The position numbers and the translations under genes were made by a program. 64,000 nucleotides of DNA from Nocardiopsis_B sediminis. GTDB taxonomy: Bacteria; Actinomycetota; Actinomycetes; Streptosporangiales; Streptosporangiaceae. The notes beneath the pieces are model-generated. The model had not been told where the DNA came from. It ran no database searches and saw only the letters and a list, made by a program, of their open reading frames with translations. This document shows positions 15,040 through 23,854 of the stretch, one piece after another (positions within the stretch are counted from its first letter, which is position 1; each line of letters starts with the position of its first letter). The stretch spans positions 1 to 64,000 of the forward strand of contig NZ_JBHSBH010000015.1 of the NCBI RefSeq assembly GCF_042650565.1. Direction: 5' to 3'.

Positions 15040-16722
15040 ATGACCAGGGCAACTCAGGCGCCCAAGGCGCTCAGGGGCGCGGGCAACTGGATCGACGACC
15101 GGTTCCACCTGGCCAAGACCGGTGAGAAGAACCTGCGCAAGGTCTTCCCGAACCACTGGTCGTTCATGCTGGGCGAGATCGCGCTGTACTCGTTCATCAT
15201 CCTGCTGCTCACCGGTGTCTTCCTGACACTGTGGTTCAAGCCGAGCATGGCCGAGATCGTGTACGACGGCTCCTACGAGCGCCTGCACGGTGTCACCATG
15301 AGCGAGGCCTACGCCTCCACGCTCTACATCGACTTCGATGTCCGCGGCGGCTTCCTGGTGCGCCAGATCCACCACTGGGCGGCGCTGATCTTCGCGGCGT
15401 CGATGCTGGTGCACATGCTCCGGGTGTTCTTCACCGGCGCGTTCCGCAAGCCGCGCGAGATCAACTGGCTCATCGGTGTCGCGATCGTCACCCTGACCAT
15501 GCTGGAGGGGCTGTTCGGCTACTCGCTGCCCGACGACCTTCCGTCGGGCATGGGCGTGCGCATCCTCCAGGGCGTGATGCTGTCGCTGCCGGTCGTGGGA
15601 ACCTACATCTCGATGTTCCTGTTCGGCGGGGAGTTCCCCGGCGAGGACATCATCCCGCGCCTGTACATGCTGCACATCCTGCTGATCCCGGGTCTGCTGC
15701 TCGCGCTCATCGCGGCGCACTTCATGATCCTGTGGCACCAGAAGCACACGCAGTACCCGGGCACGGGTCACACGAACAAGAAGGTCGTCGGCACGCCGAT
15801 GTTCCCCGGGTTCGCCGTGAAGGCGGGCGGGTTCTTCTTCTTCGTGTTCGCCGTGACCGTGGGCCTCAGCGCGTTCGTGCAGATCAACCCGGTGCACCTG
15901 TTCGGGCCGTTCACCCCGACGTCCATCACCTCCGGGCTCCAGCCCGACTGGTACATGGGCTTCATGGAGGGGGCGCTGCGGCTCTTCCCGAACTACTTCG
16001 ACATCAACATCGCCGGGTATGCCATCCCGACCGGTGTGCTGGTGCCGGGGCTGGTCATCCCGGGGTTGATCTTCGGAGCCATGGCCGTCTGGCCGTTCTT
16101 CGAAGCGTGGGTCACCAACGACAAGCGCCACCACAACATGGCCGACCGGCCGCGCAACGCCCCGGTCCGCACTGGCATGGGCGTCGCGGGGATCACGTTC
16201 TACGGCCTGCTGTGGCTCGCCGGATCCAACGACATCCTCTCGGAGACGTTCTCGATCAGCCTGTACTCGCTGAGCTGGTTCTTCCGTGTCGCGGTGATCG
16301 CGGGGCCGATCCTGGGCTTCATCATCACCAAGCGGATCTGCCTGGGCCTCCAGCGCCGCGACCGCGAGACGCTGGAGCACGGCTACGAGAGCGGCCACGT
16401 CAAGCAGCTGCCCAGCGGTGAGTTCATCGAGGTCCACAAGGAGTCCTCGGACGACACCGTGCACATCCTCCAGAGCAAGGAGGAGGTGCCCCGCATCGAC
16501 GTCGACGAGGCCGTCGACGCCAACGGTGTGGAGTCGCCCCAGGCCCGCGGCCTCATGGGCCGGCTCCGTGTGCGGCTGGCCGACTGGTACACGCGCGACA
16601 ACGTGTCCTTCGAAGGTGTCGAGCCGCACACCGGCCACCACCTGCACCACGGAGGCGACTCCGCCGACCGCGCCCACCACGAGGCCGCGGTCGACACCAC
16701 GGAGCCCGCCAACACGCACTGA
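15040..16722 (+). CDS. qcrB: Cytochrome bc1 complex cytochrome b subunit
   Basis: A 560-residue polytopic protein carrying the b hemes and quinol sites. Heme-ligand helices are RQIHHWAALIFAASMLVHML and MLHILLIPGLLLALIAAHFM; the Qo motif is the PDWY variant (LQPDWYMGF), normal for actinobacteria. The C-terminal 130 residues beyond the core are hydrophilic and His-rich (HTGHHLHHGGD). QcrB is the target of imidazopyridine-class inhibitors in mycobacteria. It starts 3 bp after qcrA and ends the operon at a strong terminator. Confidence 0.96.
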   Translation: MTRATQAPKALRGAGNWIDDRFHLAKTGEKNLRKVFPNHWSFMLGEIALYSFIILLLTGVFLTLWFKPSMAEIVYDGSYERLHGVTMSEAYASTLYIDFDVRGGFLVRQIHHWAALIFAASMLVHMLRVFFTGAFRKPREINWLIGVAIVTLTMLEGLFGYSLPDDLPSGMGVRILQGVMLSLPVVGTYISMFLFGGEFPGEDIIPRLYMLHILLIPGLLLALIAAHFMILWHQKHTQYPGTGHTNKKVVGTPMFPGFAVKAGGFFFFVFAVTVGLSAFVQINPVHLFGPFTPTSITSGLQPDWYMGFMEGALRLFPNYFDINIAGYAIPTGVLVPGLVIPGLIFGAMAVWPFFEAWVTNDKRHHNMADRPRNAPVRTGMGVAGITFYGLLWLAGSNDILSETFSISLYSLSWFFRVAVIAGPILGFIITKRICLGLQRRDRETLEHGYESGHVKQLPSGEFIEVHKESSDDTVHILQSKEEVPRIDVDEAVDANGVESPQARGLMGRLRVRLADWYTRDNVSFEGVEPHTGHHLHHGGDSADRAHHEAAVDTTEPANTH

Positions 16723-16751
16723 GTACCTGAGCACCGGCTCAGTGCCATGGA

Positions 16752-16796
16752 AAGGCCCGGCCGCCCCTGTTCGTTCTCAGGGGGCGGCCGGGCCTT
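16752..16796. terminator. Bidirectional terminator after qcrB
   Basis: Perfect 16-bp stem (16752-16767 with 16781-16796), loop of 13, flanked by AAA on the left and TT on the right. It lies between convergent qcrB and the L,D-transpeptidase gene. Confidence 0.85.
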
Positions 16797-16828
16797 CGGC
16801 TTTGGTGCTCTCCGGGCTCCAGCCGCGC

Positions 16829-18142
16829 CTACGCCGCCCCGTGGACGCTGCCGGGGGTCCCGGCCTCGGTGGTGGCGTCGGGCTCCCCCGTAGGGCTGTT
16901 TGCGAGCCAGTCGTCCCAGGAGCGCTGCCAGAAGCCCCACCCGTTGTCGACCTCGAGCTCGCGCTCGGTGCCCTCGACGATGTAGGGGTCGCCCATCAGC
17001 GTCTCGTCGTGGAACCACTTGGCGTCCTCGGTGGACATGTTCGTGCAGCCGTGGCTGGTGTTGGCCGAGCCCACGTTGCCGTTCCAGGGCGCCGCGTGGG
17101 CGAACTCGCCGCTGTTGGAGAACCGGACCGCCCAGCTGACGTCGAGCCGGTAGGCCTCCGCGCTGCCCGCGGGGACGCCCACCGTGGACGAGTCCATGAC
17201 CATGTCCTCGTACTTCTCCATGGTCAGGTGGATGCCGTTGGTGGTGGTGTAGCGCTCGGTGTCGCCTCGACCGTTGCTGATCGGGAACGTCTTGACGGTC
17301 TCGCCGTCGCGCCGGACGGTCATCTCGTGTGCGTCGTCGTCGACCGTGGTGATCTGCTCGCGGCCCACCTGGAAGTCGAGCCTGCGGTTCTGGGTGCCGA
17401 CCACGCCCGGGGACGCCTCGACGCCGGCGAGGCGCATGTCCACCGACACCTTCTGGTCGGGCTCCCAGTACTTCTCCGGCCGGAACACCGCCATCGTGTC
17501 GCCGAACCAGTTCCAGGCGCCCTGTGCGGGCTTCTCCGAGGTGACCTCGATGGAGTTCTCGACCTGCTCCTTGTTCTCCACCGGCAGGTCGAAGTTGACG
17601 ATGACCGGCATCCCCACCCCGACGGTCTGCCCGCCGGCGGGGAAGTTGGACTCCAGGTCCAGGCCCTTGCCCTTGGCGGTCGGCTCCGTGGAGAACCTGC
17701 TGACGACCTCGGTCTCGGCGCCGTCATCGTTCACCCCCGTGGCGGTGACCGTGACATCGGCGCCGGGGACGAGGTTCCAGTCGCTGACCCATTCGGTCCT
17801 GGCCTTGTTGAGGACGCCGGTCATGGCGTACCGGTCGCCGTCGGCCCCTTCGGGCTCGACGCCGAGCCGCGCGGGGATGTCCCCGTCGGGGCCGCCGCCC
17901 GCCTGCTCGACCCGGACATCGGTGATGGTGCCGTTGGCGGCACCGACTGTGATCGGGACGTTGGACCGGGCATCGCCCGTGCCGTCGGCCGGCGTGATCT
18001 CGATCGCCACCGGGTCGCCCCCGTCACCGGTCCCGGTGGCGCCGGCCCACAGGCTCGTGCAGGCCGCCGTGAGGATGATCGCGGACCCCGCCGCTCCGGC
18101 ACCGACGCTGCGGTACCCCGCTGTAGATGTGCTGCCCTTCAC
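16829..18142 (-). CDS. L,D-transpeptidase (YkuD) lipoprotein with Ig-like domains
   Basis: A 437-residue exported protein. A hydrophobic N-terminal segment ends in ILTAAC, a plausible lipobox, followed by a Thr/Gly-rich tether, two Ig-like domains (about 50-280) and a C-terminal YkuD domain with the catalytic motif FAHAAPWN...SHGCTNMS. This is the LdtMt2 architecture: the enzyme makes 3-3 cross-links in peptidoglycan and is insensitive to most penicillins but inhibited by carbapenems. GTG 18142 has GGAGG 7 nt upstream. It sits alone between qcrB and ctaF. Confidence 0.93.
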   Translation of the reverse strand: MKGSTSTAGYRSVGAGAAGSAIILTAACTSLWAGATGTGDGGDPVAIEITPADGTGDARSNVPITVGAANGTITDVRVEQAGGGPDGDIPARLGVEPEGADGDRYAMTGVLNKARTEWVSDWNLVPGADVTVTATGVNDDGAETEVVSRFSTEPTAKGKGLDLESNFPAGGQTVGVGMPVIVNFDLPVENKEQVENSIEVTSEKPAQGAWNWFGDTMAVFRPEKYWEPDQKVSVDMRLAGVEASPGVVGTQNRRLDFQVGREQITTVDDDAHEMTVRRDGETVKTFPISNGRGDTERYTTTNGIHLTMEKYEDMVMDSSTVGVPAGSAEAYRLDVSWAVRFSNSGEFAHAAPWNGNVGSANTSHGCTNMSTEDAKWFHDETLMGDPYIVEGTERELEVDNGWGFWQRSWDDWLANSPTGEPDATTEAGTPGSVHGAA

Positions 18143-18306
18143 CGTGCAACCTCCACGTCGATTGGAACCCCTGAGGCCCATCACTCCGTGGGACACGTGG
18201 CATCGCGGGAAAGGTGCGTCTCCCCCTCGATCCCCGGAAAACCGGCCACGGTCGGCTTTCTACGGCCGCTTACCGACAGTGGGTATCTGCCCCCTGAAAA
18301 ACGATA

Positions 18307-18351
18307 CCCCGGCCGGTCCCGATTTCAGCGGAAATCAGGGACCGACCGGGG
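18307..18351 (-). terminator. Long hairpin between ctaF and the L,D-transpeptidase gene
   Basis: CCCCGGCCGGTCCC pairs with GGGACCGACCGGGG (one mismatch), enclosing a further GATTTC/GAAATC stem. It is a second structure downstream of ctaF, 80 bp past the first, and may insulate the transpeptidase promoter. Confidence 0.5.
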
Positions 18352-18393
18352 ACGGACCAGGGCATAAGGCATTTCGCGCACACTGCCCGGCGT

Positions 18394-18423
18394 GTCGCGG
18401 CGGCGCGGAGGGGCCGCCGCGAC
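18394..18423 (-). terminator. Terminator of the ctaCDF operon
   Basis: A 10-bp perfect stem (18394-18403 with 18414-18423) begins 9 bp past the ctaF stop on the minus strand. Confidence 0.65.
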
Positions 18424-18431
18424 GGTCACTC

Positions 18432-18857
18432 CTAGTGCTGGAACTCCTTGCGGTAGTACTCGAAGACCCAGCCGATCGCGGTGAGGAGGACGGCGAACGC
18501 GCCGACCGCCACCATCCACCAGCCGATCGCCACGCCGACCGCCATGAACGCGACCGACAGGGCGACGAACAGCGGCCACCAGCTGTGCGGGCTGAAGAAC
18601 CCGTACTCGCCGGCGTTCTCGGCGATCTCGCCGTCGAGGCGCTCCTCGGGGGCGAGCCCGTGGAAGCGCTCACTGCGGCGGGCGGACTGCCAGAGCCAGA
18701 ACCCGATCATCCAGCCGAACCCGACCGAGACCACCAGCGCGACCGTTCCGGTCCACTCGATGTAGCCCTCGGCGGCGTAGGACCAGTAGGCGTACAACCC
18801 CGCGACCAGGCCGAAGAAGGTCGAGACGCCCATAAACAGATAGGCCTGCATCTTCAT
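18432..18857 (-). CDS. ctaF: Cytochrome c oxidase subunit IV, actinobacterial type
   Basis: A 141-residue membrane protein with four hydrophobic segments (FMGVSTFFGLVAGLYAYW; VALVVSVGFGWMIGFWLW; FVALSVAFMAVGVAIGW; VAVGAFAVLLTAIGWVF) and the loop FHGLAPEERLDGEIAENAG, characteristic of the actinobacteria-specific fourth subunit of aa3 oxidase. It starts 12 bp after ctaD, so the three genes ctaC-ctaD-ctaF form one operon. Confidence 0.93.
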   Translation of the reverse strand: MKMQAYLFMGVSTFFGLVAGLYAYWSYAAEGYIEWTGTVALVVSVGFGWMIGFWLWQSARRSERFHGLAPEERLDGEIAENAGEYGFFSPHSWWPLFVALSVAFMAVGVAIGWWMVAVGAFAVLLTAIGWVFEYYRKEFQH

Positions 18858-18869
18858 GGTGAACTCGCC

Positions 18870-20552
18870 CTACCCCTCGCTGCTGACCGGTCGGGCGGCC
18901 GCACCCGGGGCGGCCGCGTGCGGGTGGTGCAGGTCGAACGCGGGGCGCTCGGACCTGATGCGCGGCAGCGACGTGAAGTTGTGCCGCGGCGGCGGGCAGG
19001 AGGTGGCCCATTCGAGGGAGCAGCCGTAGCCCCAGGGGTCGTCGACCTCGACCTTGGGTGCGTTCTTGTGGGTGACCCACATGTTCCAGAAGAACACCAG
19101 CGTGGACGCGCCCAGGACGAACGAGCTGATCGACGAGAACTGGTTGAGGGCGGTGAAGCCGTCGGTGGGCAGGTAGTCGGCGTAGCGGCGCGGGAAGCCC
19201 TCGGCACCCAGCCAGTGCTGGACGAGGAACGTGCCGTGGAAGCCGAAGAACAGCAGCCAGAAGTGGATCTTGCCCAGGCGCTCGTTGAGCATCTTCCCGG
19301 TGAACTTGGGCCACCAGAAGTAGAAGCCCGCGAACATCGCGAAGACCACGGTGCCGAACACCACGTAGTGGAAGTGCGCCACGACGAAGTAGGAGTCGGT
19401 GACGTGGAAGTCGATCGGCGGCGACGCCAGCAGCACGCCGGTCAGGCCGCCGAACAGGAAGGTCACCAGGAAGCCCACGGTGAACAGCATCGGGGTGGCG
19501 AAGACCAGCTGGCCGCGCCACATGGTGCCGATCCAGTTGAAGAACTTCACACCGGTGGGCACCGCGATGACGAACGACATGAACGAGAAGAACGGCAGCA
19601 GCACCGCGCCGGTCGGGAACATGTGGTGCGCCCACACGGTGACCGACAGGCCGGCGATGGCGATGGTCGCGCCCACGAGGCTCTTGTAGCCGAAGATCGG
19701 CTTGCGGCTGAACACCGGCAGGATCTCGGTCGCGATGCCGAAGAACGGCAGCGCGATGATGTACACCTCGGGGTGGCCGAAGAACCAGAACAGGTGCTGC
19801 CAGAGGATCGCCCCGCCGTGCGCGGGGTCGAAGACGTGCGTCCCGACCATGCGGTCGGCGCCAAGGGCGATCAGGGCGGCGGTCAGCACCGGGAAGGCGA
19901 TCAGCACCAGCACGCTGGTGAGCACGGTGTTCCAGGAGAAGATCGACATCCGGAACATCGTCATGCCCGGCGCGCGCATGCACAGGGCGGTGGTGATGAA
20001 GTTGACCGCACCGAGGATGGTGCCCAGACCGCTGACGGCCAGGCCCAGGATCCACAGGTCGCCGCCCAGGCCCGGCGAGCGGACCGCGTCGGACAGCGGG
20101 GTGTAGGCGAACCAGCCGAAGCTGGCCGCGCCGCCCGGGGTGAGGAACCCGCCGACGGCGATGAGGCTGCCGAACAGGTACAGGTAGTACCCGAAGAGGT
20201 TGATCCTCGGGAACGCCACATCGGGTGCGCCGATGTGCAGCGGCAGGATGATGTTGGAGAACCCGACGAACAGCGGGGTCGCGAACATCAGCAGCATGAT
20301 CGTGCCGTGCATGGTGAACAGCTGGTTGAACTGTTCGGCGGTCACGACCTGCATGCCCGGCAGGAACAGCTCGGCGCGGATGATCAGCGCCAGGATGCCG
20401 CCGAAGATGAAGAACGCGAACGAGGTGATGAGGTACATGTACCCGATCACCTTGTGGTCGGTCGACGTCAGCCAGCCGACGATGATCGAGCCTTTGGGGG
20501 TGGCCGGGGCGGGGCCCGCGGAGCCCGTGGGGGCCGCCACTGTGGTCGCCAT
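18870..20552 (-). CDS. ctaD: Cytochrome c oxidase subunit I
   Basis: A 560-residue, 12-helix catalytic subunit. Heme a and heme a3/CuB ligands are visible: His in FTMHGTIMLLMFATP, HPEVYI with the cross-linked His-Tyr in FWFFGHPEVYIIALP, the HH pair in WAHHMFPTG, and VVAHFHYVVFG. It reduces O2 to water and pumps protons. ATG 20552 overlaps the ctaC stop (TGATG), with GGAGGGTGG just upstream inside ctaC, showing translational coupling. Confidence 0.97.
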   Translation of the reverse strand: MATTVAAPTGSAGPAPATPKGSIIVGWLTSTDHKVIGYMYLITSFAFFIFGGILALIIRAELFLPGMQVVTAEQFNQLFTMHGTIMLLMFATPLFVGFSNIILPLHIGAPDVAFPRINLFGYYLYLFGSLIAVGGFLTPGGAASFGWFAYTPLSDAVRSPGLGGDLWILGLAVSGLGTILGAVNFITTALCMRAPGMTMFRMSIFSWNTVLTSVLVLIAFPVLTAALIALGADRMVGTHVFDPAHGGAILWQHLFWFFGHPEVYIIALPFFGIATEILPVFSRKPIFGYKSLVGATIAIAGLSVTVWAHHMFPTGAVLLPFFSFMSFVIAVPTGVKFFNWIGTMWRGQLVFATPMLFTVGFLVTFLFGGLTGVLLASPPIDFHVTDSYFVVAHFHYVVFGTVVFAMFAGFYFWWPKFTGKMLNERLGKIHFWLLFFGFHGTFLVQHWLGAEGFPRRYADYLPTDGFTALNQFSSISSFVLGASTLVFFWNMWVTHKNAPKVEVDDPWGYGCSLEWATSCPPPRHNFTSLPRIRSERPAFDLHHPHAAAPGAAARPVSSEG

Positions 20553-21574
20553 CAGTTGCCACCCTCCTCTTCCGTGGCCGTCTCGGCCGTCTGCGGCTCG
20601 GGAGCGCCCTCGGTGGCGGGGGTGTCCTCGGTCGCGGTGCCGCCCTCGGCGTCGCCGGTGGCGGGCTGGTTCTCGGGACGCGGGTCCTCGACGATCTGCT
20701 GCTCCTCGTCGCGCGCCGCCTGCTGCTCGGCCTCGGTCGCGGCGTTCTGGAGCTGCTCGGCGTACCAGGCGTCGTAGGCCTCGGGGGTCATGACCTCAAG
20801 GTTGAAGAGCATCCGGGCGTGGTCGACACCGCACAGCTCGGCGCAGCGGCCGGCGAAGGTGGCGGAGTCCTGGCCCTCGGGGATGACGTCGTCCTTGATC
20901 TGGACCTGGAACTCGTTGGGGTGTCCGGGGATGACGTCCATCTTGAACGCGAACGACGGGATCCAGAACGAGTGGATGACGTCGGGCGAGACGAGGTCGA
21001 AGTGGACGACGTCGCCCTCGCGCACCACCAGGGTGGGGACGTCATCGGGGGTGCCCTCGACGGAGAACTCCCGCTGCGACTCGGGGTTGGCCTCGCCGTC
21101 GGGGTTGGGCTCCGTCAGGTAGTTGAACTGCCAGCTCCACTGGAAGCCGACGACCTCGATGTTGGTGTCGGCCGGTTCGTCGGTCTCCAGCAGGTAGGTC
21201 TGGTCGCGCGCGGTGAAGTAGAAGAGGACCGCGATGACCACGATCGGCAGAACGGTGTAGAGGGCCTCGATGGGCAGGTTGTAGCGCACCTGCGGCGGAA
21301 GCTGCTCGGACCGCTTGCGGTGGAAGATGACCGACCAGATGATCAGCCCCCACACGAGGATGCCGACCGCGAAGGCCGCCACCCACGAACCCTGCCAGAG
21401 CATGAGGACGCGCTCGGCCTGTTCGGTGATCGGCTCCGGGATGCCCAGTCGAGTGAACTCGTTCTGCTCCCACGCGCAGCCGGTCGCGGCTATGCCCAAC
21501 GCGGCGAGCGCGGCGCCACGTGGTGCCCATCGGCGCAGCGCGGGGCGCCGATTCCTATGGCGGGTCGGACTCAC
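20552..21574 (-). CDS. ctaC: Cytochrome c oxidase subunit II (lipoprotein)
   Basis: A 340-residue protein with an N-terminal signal ending in the lipobox IAATGC, two TM helices (VAAFAVGILVWGLIIWSVIF; YTVLPIVVIAVLFYFT) and a periplasmic cupredoxin domain. The CuA site is complete: His in DVIHSFW and CAELCGVDHARM. The C-terminal 60 residues are Glu/Thr/Pro-rich and probably disordered. GTG 21574 is preceded by GGGAAGG at about 8 nt, preferred over ATG 21631. First gene of ctaC-ctaD-ctaF. Confidence 0.95.
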   Translation of the reverse strand: MSPTRHRNRRPALRRWAPRGAALAALGIAATGCAWEQNEFTRLGIPEPITEQAERVLMLWQGSWVAAFAVGILVWGLIIWSVIFHRKRSEQLPPQVRYNLPIEALYTVLPIVVIAVLFYFTARDQTYLLETDEPADTNIEVVGFQWSWQFNYLTEPNPDGEANPESQREFSVEGTPDDVPTLVVREGDVVHFDLVSPDVIHSFWIPSFAFKMDVIPGHPNEFQVQIKDDVIPEGQDSATFAGRCAELCGVDHARMLFNLEVMTPEAYDAWYAEQLQNAATEAEQQAARDEEQQIVEDPRPENQPATGDAEGGTATEDTPATEGAPEPQTAETATEEEGGN

Positions 21575-21936
21575 GGAATGCCTTCCCAGCGGTGATGCCC
21601 GCGACGCACGCGCGGGCGGTCGTATGTCCAAAGCTTGTCAAGGGGCAACATTAGCGCGATCCACCTGCTGCGCCGATCAGGGGCCGAAAGGGACGCGTGT
21701 TGGGGTGCGCGCGCCCCGCGGAGCGTGTTCGGACACCCATCAGCGTTCCCCTTCCGGACTCGTCGCGCGGTGCGGGTGGGCCGCCGGCCACGGCGGTTCG
21801 CGCCGGATCGCCCTCGAGAACGGTCAGGCCGAGCGTATCGCTGGTTTTATCGGACGCTTAACCGGGTGCCGGTTAGCCGTCAACGTGGGTAAAGAATGGG
21901 ATACGGGCGCAGCAGGACACGCAAAGGAGAGCGTCA
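21575..21936. other. Divergent intergenic region, ctaC/tusA-like
   Basis: About 360 bp. On the minus strand there is a perfect -35 hexamer TTGACA (21637-21642), but no fitting -10 at 16-18 bp. Near the right end the + strand has GTCAAC-17-TACGGG (about 21877-21905), a possible weak promoter for the TusA-like gene. No ORF is convincing. Confidence 0.4.
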
Positions 21937-22173
21937 GTGTCGGACCAGCCGTTGGTGACCGTGGAGGCGATCGGCCGCAAGTGCCCGATCCCGATCATCA
22001 TGCTCGCCGGGCGCATCCGGGAGGTGCCGATCGGTTCGGTCATCGCGGTCACCGCCGACGACCCCGCCGCCCGGACCGACATCCCCTCGTGGTGCCGGCT
22101 GAAGATGCAGCAGTTCGTGGGCGAGGTCCCGCTCACGCAGGGCCACGCCTTCCACATCCGGCGGATGTACTGA
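21937..22173 (+). CDS. TusA family sulfurtransferase-like protein
   Basis: A 78-residue protein with the TusA/SirA signature GRKCPIPIIMLA, whose Cys would carry persulfide sulfur, and the following helix and strand AGRIREVPIGSVIAVTADDP. A second Cys is in IPSWCRLK. Family members move sulfur to tRNA thiolation, molybdenum cofactor or sulfur metabolism; the partner here is unknown. GTG 21937 follows AAAGGAGAG. It is monocistronic, ended by the hairpin at 22211. Confidence 0.9.
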   Translation: MSDQPLVTVEAIGRKCPIPIIMLAGRIREVPIGSVIAVTADDPAARTDIPSWCRLKMQQFVGEVPLTQGHAFHIRRMY

Positions 22174-22210
22174 CGGGCTCTGTGGAAACCGCGGAGGCAG
22201 CGCGCAGACG

Positions 22211-22249
22211 GCCGCGGGCCGTGTGCCCGTTGGACACACGGCCCGCGGC
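22211..22249. terminator. Bidirectional terminator between tusA-like gene and rpsD
   Basis: Perfect 15-bp stem (22211-22225 with 22235-22249) with a 9-base loop between convergent genes. Confidence 0.85.
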
Positions 22250-22270
22250 GGCGCGGTGGAGCCTGCGGCT

Positions 22271-22882
22271 CTAGCGCGCGTAGTACTCGACGACGAGCTG
22301 CTCGTCGAAGGGCACCGGGACCTGCTCGCGCTTGGGGCGGTCGACGACCGCGACGCGCAGGTCCTTGTGGCTGACCGCGAGGTAGCCGGCGATCTTGTCG
22401 TCGGCGTGGACGCCCTCGGAGGCCTCGACGAACGGGACGGTCTGCTTGGACTTGTCCCGCACGCTGATGATCTGGCCCGGCTTCACCTGGTACGACTGGA
22501 TGTCGACCTTGCGCCCGTCCACGGTGATGTGACCGTGGGTGATGTACTGGCGGGCGGCGTAGATCGAGGGGGCGAGCCCGGAGCGCAGGACCACCGTCAC
22601 GAGCCGGAGCTCCAGTTCGGCGATCATCTCCTCACCGGTACGGCCCGGGCGCTTCTTGGCGTTCTCGTAGATGCGCGCGAGCTGCTTCTCCGAGAGGTCG
22701 TAGTACCAGCGAAGCTTCTGCTTCTCGGCCTGCCGGACGGCGTAGTCGCTGGTGGAGCGACGCACGCGGCGGCCGTGCTCACCCGGGGGGTACGGACGCT
22801 TCTCGAAGTAGCTGACCGCCTTACGGGTCAGCGGGGTACCGGCGCGCCGGGACAACCGCACCTTCGGTCCGGTGTAGCGCAT
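22271..22882 (-). CDS. rpsD: 30S ribosomal protein S4
   Basis: A 203-residue S4 protein. EKRPYPPGEHGRR, the S4 RNA-binding domain (LELRLVTVVLRSGLAPSIYA; ARQYITHGHITVDGRKVD) and the C-terminal EQLVVEYYAR are diagnostic. There are no Cys residues in the N-terminal region, so it is the zinc-independent (C-minus) form. S4 initiates 30S assembly. It lies alone, outside the alpha operon, as in some other actinobacteria. ATG 22882 follows GACGGAGGAAC. Its promoter region is shared with the divergent DUF2470 gene and its iron box. Confidence 0.97.
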   Translation of the reverse strand: MRYTGPKVRLSRRAGTPLTRKAVSYFEKRPYPPGEHGRRVRRSTSDYAVRQAEKQKLRWYYDLSEKQLARIYENAKKRPGRTGEEMIAELELRLVTVVLRSGLAPSIYAARQYITHGHITVDGRKVDIQSYQVKPGQIISVRDKSKQTVPFVEASEGVHADDKIAGYLAVSHKDLRVAVVDRPKREQVPVPFDEQLVVEYYAR

Positions 22883-22924
22883 TCGTGTTCCTCCGTCTAT
22901 GTGGATCTTGCAAAAACGGGAATC

Positions 22925-22943
22925 CTAGGTAAGGCTTGCCTAA
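22925..22943. promoter_or_regulatory. DtxR/IdeR/DmdR-type iron box
   Basis: CTAGGTAAGGCTTGCCTAA matches 15 of 19 positions of the actinobacterial iron-box consensus (TTAGGTTAGGCTNACCTAA, from memory). It ends 15 bp before the ATG of the DUF2470 gene, just before its SD, so repressor binding would overlap the transcription start. Iron-replete repression of the DUF2470 gene is predicted. An effect on divergent rpsD is possible but not supported. Confidence 0.65.
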
Positions 22944-22958
22944 GTCTAGGAGGTGTCA

Positions 22959-23756
22959 ATGCGACCACCCTGCCCGTCCGTCGTCGAACGGGTCCGTTCC
23001 CTCGCCGCCACGGCGACCCCCACCATGGCGACGTCGGCTGACTATCCCGGCACGCATTTCAGCGTGCGCGGAGCGGTCGATCACGCCGGTCGCACGATCC
23101 TGTGGATCGACGCCCGACACCCGCTGCACGAAGCGCTGCGGGCACGGCGGCACGGACGCGCCGACCTTGCGGTCGGCGTCGATCTCTGCGCGATGCGGCA
23201 TGTGGGTCGGACACCTACTGTACGCGCCCGCCTGTGGTGCGAGGGCTGGGTGTCGGTCATCCCCGCAGGCGAGCGCCGCGAGGCCGCCCTCGCCGTGGCC
23301 GAAAGCCACCCGGACGAAGAGCTGCTCGCCGCAGTAGACGATGATCCCACGCCGGACACCCCCCTGCTCGCCCGGGTAGAGCCCGCGACCGTGATTTACC
23401 ACACATACGACGCAGCGGGGGTCATCGACGGCGAAGCATTCCGCGATGCCCGGCCCGACCCCCTGACCGGCGCGGCCGAGCACATCCTGCGCCACGTCAA
23501 CGACCGGCACCGCGACGAGCTGAGCGCCGCGCTGCGCCATCTGCCCGAGGCTCCCGAAGGCGCGGCGTGGCTGTGGGAGCTGGACTCTGCCGGCGCCACG
23601 CTGTGGGTGAACCCCACCGGGGCCCAGCACCCCGTGCTCATCCGCATCCCGTGGAGCGCCCCGGTGACCGCGCCCTGCCAGCTCGAACGGGCCCTCTACG
23701 ACCTGCTGGCCCGCAACCAGGCCCCCGCCGGTCCGGGCGGCGGGGTCCGGGAATAG
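22959..23756 (+). CDS. DUF2470 domain protein, probable iron/heme-utilisation protein
   Basis: A 265-residue protein with an N-terminal flavin-reductase-like split-barrel region (about 20-160) and a C-terminal DUF2470 domain (GAAEHILRHVNDRHRDELSA...WVNPTGA...IRIPWSAPV). DUF2470 occurs in HugZ/HutZ-type heme-degrading and related proteins; here the heme role is inferred from the family and from the iron box directly upstream. ATG 22959 has TAGGAGGTG at the right spacing. It is monocistronic and convergent with adoK. Confidence 0.82.
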   Translation: MRPPCPSVVERVRSLAATATPTMATSADYPGTHFSVRGAVDHAGRTILWIDARHPLHEALRARRHGRADLAVGVDLCAMRHVGRTPTVRARLWCEGWVSVIPAGERREAALAVAESHPDEELLAAVDDDPTPDTPLLARVEPATVIYHTYDAAGVIDGEAFRDARPDPLTGAAEHILRHVNDRHRDELSAALRHLPEAPEGAAWLWELDSAGATLWVNPTGAQHPVLIRIPWSAPVTAPCQLERALYDLLARNQAPAGPGGGVRE

Positions 23757-23790
23757 CCGGGAACAGCCGGGACCAGCCGAGATCAAAAGG

Positions 23791-23848
23791 GTCCCCGCGG
23801 CGCGCACCGCGGGGACCGGGAGCGTCGGTCCGGTCCGCGGACCGACGC
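23791..23848. terminator. Tandem hairpins between DUF2470 gene and adoK
   Basis: Two adjacent perfect hairpins: 10-bp stem 23791-23800/23807-23816 and a second spanning 23822-23848 (GCGTCGGTCC with GGACCGACGC). One probably serves each of the two convergent genes; AAAA precedes the first, giving a T tract on the minus strand. Confidence 0.75.
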
Positions 23849-23854
23849 GGGGTG

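Noticed and set aside
13885..16734. 949-codon antisense frame over qcrA/qcrB
   Set aside because: Shadow of strongly biased high-GC codons in qcrA and qcrB; His/Asp/Val/Gly-rich with no domain.
21637..21642. TTGACA upstream of ctaC as a promoter
   Set aside because: No acceptable -10 at 16-18 bp on the minus strand, so not listed as a promoter.
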